Source of the DNA: Formosa sp. L2A11
Lineage (GTDB): Bacteria; Bacteroidota; Bacteroidia; Flavobacteriales; Flavobacteriaceae
Direction: 5' to 3'
DNA length: 64,000 nucleotides
Assembly (NCBI RefSeq): GCF_009796865.1
Contig: NZ_CP047028.1
Coordinates: 3,719,742-3,783,741, forward strand
A program made the position numbers and the translations under genes. Under the pieces are notes generated by a model, which was not told the origin of the DNA, did not search any database, and worked only from the letters and a program-made list of their open reading frames with translations. How positions within the stretch are numbered: the first letter of the stretch is position 1; every line of letters starts with the position of its first letter. Below, piece after piece: positions 60,779 to 64,000 of this stretch.

Positions 60779-61263
60779 AGTTCTTTTATCATCCAAACCG
60801 TACAAGAATAGTGTCCGGTTTTCCCCATCGGGCCATCTAAATTTTTAAATCCTATTTTATTATATAAATGGATTGCCGATTTTAAATAAGGTAAGGTTTC
60901 TAGATAACAACGCTTAAAACCATAATCTCTTGCCTTTTGCAAACACGTATCCATCATTTGTTTTCCTATTCCGCGACCTCTAGCTTCATCTAAAAAATAC
61001 ATTTTTTGTAATTCGCAAACATCATCTTCACCATCTACAGGACCAATTCCTGCTGCTCCAATTACACGATTGTTTTCTTCGACAACAAAATAGGTTGTTT
61101 TGGGTTTATTATACGTTTCAAACATATCATCTAGAGCTTTGTCTTCGTAAGCTGTACCAATTTTTGGCGCACCAGCACCAACTAACACCTCGCGAATCAC
61201 TGCTGCGACTTGCTGATTATCTTTAGTTTGAATTTCTCTTATCTTGAAATGGCTCATCCCCAT
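60775..61263 (-). CDS. GNAT family N-acetyltransferase
   Basis: The GNAT fold is shown by the acetyl-CoA loop RGRGIGKQMM (Q/RxxGxG/A), with MYFLDEARG before it and LYNKIGFKNLDGP near the C-terminus. The start is either ATG 61263 or the ATG two codons later at 61257 (MSHFKIREI); the frame is open further, into the ribD promoter, but those codons are unlikely to be used. The protein has about 160 residues. The substrate is unknown. It heads the operon with prmC, LOG and ligA and is divergent from ribD. Confidence 0.9.
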   Translation of the reverse strand: MGMSHFKIREIQTKDNQQVAAVIREVLVGAGAPKIGTAYEDKALDDMFETYNKPKTTYFVVEENNRVIGAAGIGPVDGEDDVCELQKMYFLDEARGRGIGKQMMDTCLQKARDYGFKRCYLETLPYLKSAIHLYNKIGFKNLDGPMGKTGHYSCTVWMIKEL

Positions 61264-61272
61264 TTTTAATCT

Positions 61273-61280
61273 TATTTTTG
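61273..61280 (+). promoter_or_regulatory. Promoter -7 element TATTTTTG for ribD
   Basis: Exact TAnnTTTG with four bases to the GTG start at 61285, which predicts a leaderless ribD mRNA. It lies within the short space next to the GNAT start. Confidence 0.55.
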
Positions 61281-61284
61281 TGAC

Positions 61285-62289
61285 GTGAAGATACATGAAA
61301 AATACATAAATCGCTGTATAGAAATTGCCAAAAACGGATTAGGAACAACCCGACCAAACCCAATGGTGGGCTGTGTTATTGTATATAACGGCTTAATTAT
61401 TGGAGAAGGTTTCACTAGTCCTTACGGCGGAGCACATGCAGAAGTTAATGCCATTCAATCGGTTACAGATAAATTACTTTTAAAACACGCTACCTTATAT
61501 GTAACACTAGAACCCTGTTCGCATTTTGGAAAAACACCACCTTGTAGCGACCTTATTATTAAACACGAAATTCCTAAAGTTGTTATAGGAATGGTAGACG
61601 ATAATTCTTTAGTTGCTGGTCGAGGTATAAAAAGGTTAAAAAATGCAGGATGCGATGTTACTGTTGGTGTTTTAGAAGCTGAATGCAAAGCACACCATAA
61701 ACGCTTTTTTACGTTTCACAATAAAAAAAGACCACACATTATCTTAAAATGGGCAGAATCTGCAGATGGTTTTTTAGCTCCTACAACAAAAAACGAACAA
61801 AAACCAGTTTGGATTACAAACATCTATTCCCGACAATTAGTACATAAATGGAGAGCCGAAGAACAAGCTATTTTAGTTGGCGGCAATACAGTTATACAAG
61901 ATAATCCCAGTTTAACAGTACGCGATTGGACAGGTTTGCAACCTACACGTGTTGTAATAGACACCCATAATAATCTTCCAAACAACTACGCCGTATTTAA
62001 TACCGCTGCTAAAACGATAAAATTAACAGAAACTGAATTAGATTTCTCAAAACCTTTAGGGTTTCAAATTTGCGAATGCTTACACAAACACAATATAACG
62101 TCTGTAATTATTGAAGGAGGAAATAAAACGCTTCAAACTTTTATAGATGAAAACCTCTGGGACGAAGCCCGCGTATTTTACGGTACAAACACCTTTCTAC
62201 AAGGCACAAAAGCACCTGTAATAATAGCTAAGCCAGCCTTAGAGACCAAAATATTAAACGATACTTTAAAATATTACACCAATGATTAA
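61285..62289 (+). CDS. ribD: Bifunctional riboflavin biosynthesis deaminase/reductase RibD
   Basis: RibD carries out the second and third steps of riboflavin synthesis from GTP. The protein has 334 residues with a GTG start; no in-frame ATG is near. The N-terminal deaminase domain has the zinc ligands in HAEVNAI (about residue 52) and EPCSHFGKTPPC (about 77-88). The C-terminal reductase domain follows from about residue 150, with NPSLTVRDW. The stop overlaps the HAD gene start. Confidence 0.95.
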   Translation: MKIHEKYINRCIEIAKNGLGTTRPNPMVGCVIVYNGLIIGEGFTSPYGGAHAEVNAIQSVTDKLLLKHATLYVTLEPCSHFGKTPPCSDLIIKHEIPKVVIGMVDDNSLVAGRGIKRLKNAGCDVTVGVLEAECKAHHKRFFTFHNKKRPHIILKWAESADGFLAPTTKNEQKPVWITNIYSRQLVHKWRAEEQAILVGGNTVIQDNPSLTVRDWTGLQPTRVVIDTHNNLPNNYAVFNTAAKTIKLTETELDFSKPLGFQICECLHKHNITSVIIEGGNKTLQTFIDENLWDEARVFYGTNTFLQGTKAPVIIAKPALETKILNDTLKYYTND

Positions 62290-62897
62290 AACAATAATAT
62301 TCGATTTTGGCGATGTCTTTATCAATTTAGATAAAGTTGGCGCTTTAGAAAATGCTTTACTTAATTTTAAATTAGACAGTCTTCCTGAAGATTTAGTACA
62401 TATAAATAGTCTTTACGAAATGGGATTAATGGATACGTCTGAATTTATAGAATTTTACGAAACAGCATTCCCAGAAGTATCTTCTGAAAAAATATTAGAA
62501 ATATGGAACTCCATTTTAAAAGATTTTCCAGAATACAGATTAGAGTTTTTAAAAAAACTGTCTGAAAGCAAAAAATATAAACTCATTTTATTAAGCAACA
62601 CTAACGATTTACATATCGAATTTGTAAAAGCACACGTGCCCTTTTATAATGAATTTAAAAACTGTTTTGATGTGTTTTATTTATCACACGAAATTAACCT
62701 AAGAAAACCTGAAGCAGACATTTATGAGTTTGTAATAAAGAAAAATAATTTAGTGCCTGCAGAAACACTTTTTATAGACGACACCACAGAAAACACCGTT
62801 GCTGCAGAAAAACTTGGGCATACACACCTGGAATATTAATCCAGAAACGGAAGACATAATCACTTTATTTGAAACAAAAAAAGAACTTTTTAGTTAA
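62282..62897 (+). pseudogene. HAD-family hydrolase with a one-base frameshift near the C-terminus
   Basis: The frame from ATG 62282 encodes a HAD phosphatase: FDFGDVFIN (motif I, with D after F), LLSNTND (motif II) and RKPEADIY with FIDDTTENT (motifs III-IV). It stops early at 62837-62839 after AEKLGH. One base earlier in frame, from TGG 62829 onwards, a second frame continues with WNINPETEDI and ends at the stop 62895-62897, the usual end of the family. Removing one C of the pair 62827-62828 restores the full 204-residue protein. All catalytic motifs lie before the break, so the truncated 185-residue protein may still work. It may be a sequencing error. Confidence 0.8.
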
Positions 62898-62900
62898 TAT

Positions 62901-63509
62901 TTGGAGACAAAAGACACATACAATACGATTTTAAAACCGTCTGAAGAAACCCTCTTTAAAGAAAAGAATAGTAAGTTTTTTGGATATGTTTTTCCTGTAA
63001 AGACAGAAGAAGATGTTAAAGCACATTTAGAAGCCATAAAAAAGCAACATCATTCTGCAAGACATTGGTGTTACGCTTACCAGTTAGGAACAGAAACTAT
63101 TGCTTATCGCGCAAATGACGATGGCGAACCAAACAACTCTGCAGGCATGCCTATTTACGGACAAATACAATCCTTCGACGTCACAAACGTGTTAATTATT
63201 GTTGTGCGTTATTTTGGCGGCGTTAAGTTAGGAGTTGGCGGCTTAATTAACGCATATAGAACATCTGCTCAATTAAGCTTGGAAGCTTCTAAAATTGTAG
63301 AGTGCACTATAAATATAGATTACCTTATTGTTTTCGATTATAAAAACATGAATAAGGTGATGCGTATTATTAAAGAGAAAAATTTAAATGTGATTAATCA
63401 GAAATTAGAACTGAATTGTGAACTCACTATTTCTGTTAGAAAAAAAGATGCTGAAGCTGTTTTTAACAGTTTCAGCATTCTATTTGAAGTCGACATAAAA
63501 AAACTGTAA
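62901..63509 (+). CDS. IMPACT-family (UPF0029, YigZ-like) protein
   Basis: The protein has 202 residues from a TTG at 62901, three bases after the true end of the HAD gene. Residues 15-120 hold the IMPACT domain with FFGYVFPV, AYRANDDGEPNNSAGMP and IVVRYFGGVKLGVGGL. The C-terminal ferredoxin-like DUF1949 part follows. The family is widespread and its function in bacteria is uncertain (regulation of translation has been suggested). The stop is two bases from that of the convergent thioesterase gene. Confidence 0.93.
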   Translation: METKDTYNTILKPSEETLFKEKNSKFFGYVFPVKTEEDVKAHLEAIKKQHHSARHWCYAYQLGTETIAYRANDDGEPNNSAGMPIYGQIQSFDVTNVLIIVVRYFGGVKLGVGGLINAYRTSAQLSLEASKIVECTINIDYLIVFDYKNMNKVMRIIKEKNLNVINQKLELNCELTISVRKKDAEAVFNSFSILFEVDIKKL

Positions 63510-63511
63510 GA

Positions 63512-63910
63512 TTATTCGGGTATAAGATCTAGTATATATTTCGGACATTTCATAGGACGTTTAGTTTCCATATTTATAAAAGCCAAAACTGTATTGGCTA
63601 AAACCAACAATTCTCCCTCCTGATTAGTGATTTCGAAGTCAAAATCAATCTTTACACCTGGCGTCTTTTTTAGTATTGTTTTTACTTTAATTACCTGGTC
63701 GTAAAAAGCTGATTTTTTGTAATTTAAAGACATTGAAATCACAGGTAACATGATACCTTGCGCCTCCATCTCTTTATAAGACACTCCAAGCGACCGAAGC
63801 CACTCAGTCCGCGCCATTTCTAGGTATAGCGCGTAATTACCATGATGCACAACCCCCATTTGGTCGGTTTCGCCATATCGTACTCTTATTTCTATTTCGT
63901 CAATTATCAT
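63512..63910 (-). CDS. Acyl-CoA thioesterase, 4HBT/YbgC-FadM type
   Basis: The protein has 132 residues. The hot-dog fold signature YGETDQMGVVHHGNY (residues 12-26) carries the catalytic aspartate D16, as in YbgC and 4-hydroxybenzoyl-CoA thioesterase. The rest fits the single-domain enzyme. The substrate acyl chain is not known. No TAnnTTTG is seen upstream, and the last 90 bp of the window hold no further feature that I can name. Confidence 0.92.
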   Translation of the reverse strand: MIIDEIEIRVRYGETDQMGVVHHGNYALYLEMARTEWLRSLGVSYKEMEAQGIMLPVISMSLNYKKSAFYDQVIKVKTILKKTPGVKIDFDFEITNQEGELLVLANTVLAFINMETKRPMKCPKYILDLIPE

Positions 63911-64000
63911 ACTAAAGTTTCATTATTTTTTCGTAGCTTACAATGTCCGATAAACATGAGGAAAAAAATCTTAAAATTCAATAGCAAAGCATTTTTTTTT

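Overview
The window looks like the chromosome of a marine or aquatic member of the Flavobacteriaceae (phylum Bacteroidota). The DNA is AT-rich. Many upstream regions carry the Bacteroidota -7 promoter element TAnnTTTG rather than a sigma-70 -10 box. Ribosome binding sites of the AGGAGG type are rare and non-ATG starts are common. The gene content includes type IX secretion and gliding proteins, the PPK1/Ppx pair, DUF4835 (PorD-like), DUF6913, a YtxJ-like bacillithiol protein and an RprXY-like two-component pair. The genus cannot be fixed from sequence alone.

Layout. 1-4227: an outer-membrane barrel protein, then ppx, ppk and a SixA-like histidine phosphatase, all on the minus strand. 4228-4970: a long gap without a credible gene. 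4971-13265: a three-gene surface operon (giant repeat-rich adhesin with a C-terminal sorting domain; PorP/SprF-like barrel; PorE-like TPR/PD40/OmpA protein with an unusual 48-bp repeat tail), closed by a strong terminator. 13320-14658: an intact IS256-family element with inverted repeats and an 8-bp target duplication, inserted in the T-tract of that terminator. 14874-15730: a heavily decayed second IS256-type element. 15776-26985: gyrA with a TPR gene, clpC, a TlpA-like lipoprotein, ytxJ and clpB. 27019-41001: a barrel protein, smpB, an M61-like peptidase, pcm, several metabolic and DNA-repair genes, a potassium channel with a zinc ribbon, miaA and an AspT-like transporter. 41102-53785, nearly all minus strand: two-component system, coaE-ybbR-glycosyltransferase, fabI, a previously unmarked small ORF, recN, the bamD-rpoZ-coaBC-DUF4835 operon, and DUF6913-dapA. 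53855-63910: a 5'-nucleotidase split in two genes, two YhhN-like membrane paralogues, the GNAT-prmC-LOG-ligA operon, ribD, a frameshifted HAD gene, an IMPACT-family gene and a thioesterase.

Most of the window is conserved flavobacterial core. The accessory signal is concentrated at 4.2-15.8 kb. There, repeat-driven evolution of an adhesin and its OmpA-type partner sits beside one living and one dead IS256 element. Smaller oddities are a DnaQ-GIY-YIG nuclease that seems to start at ATT, a small Cys-containing ORF directly after recN, a set of predicted leaderless mRNAs, and a one-base frameshift in a HAD phosphatase. I did not find a CRISPR array, a tRNA or rRNA gene, a prophage, or a recognisable defence island.
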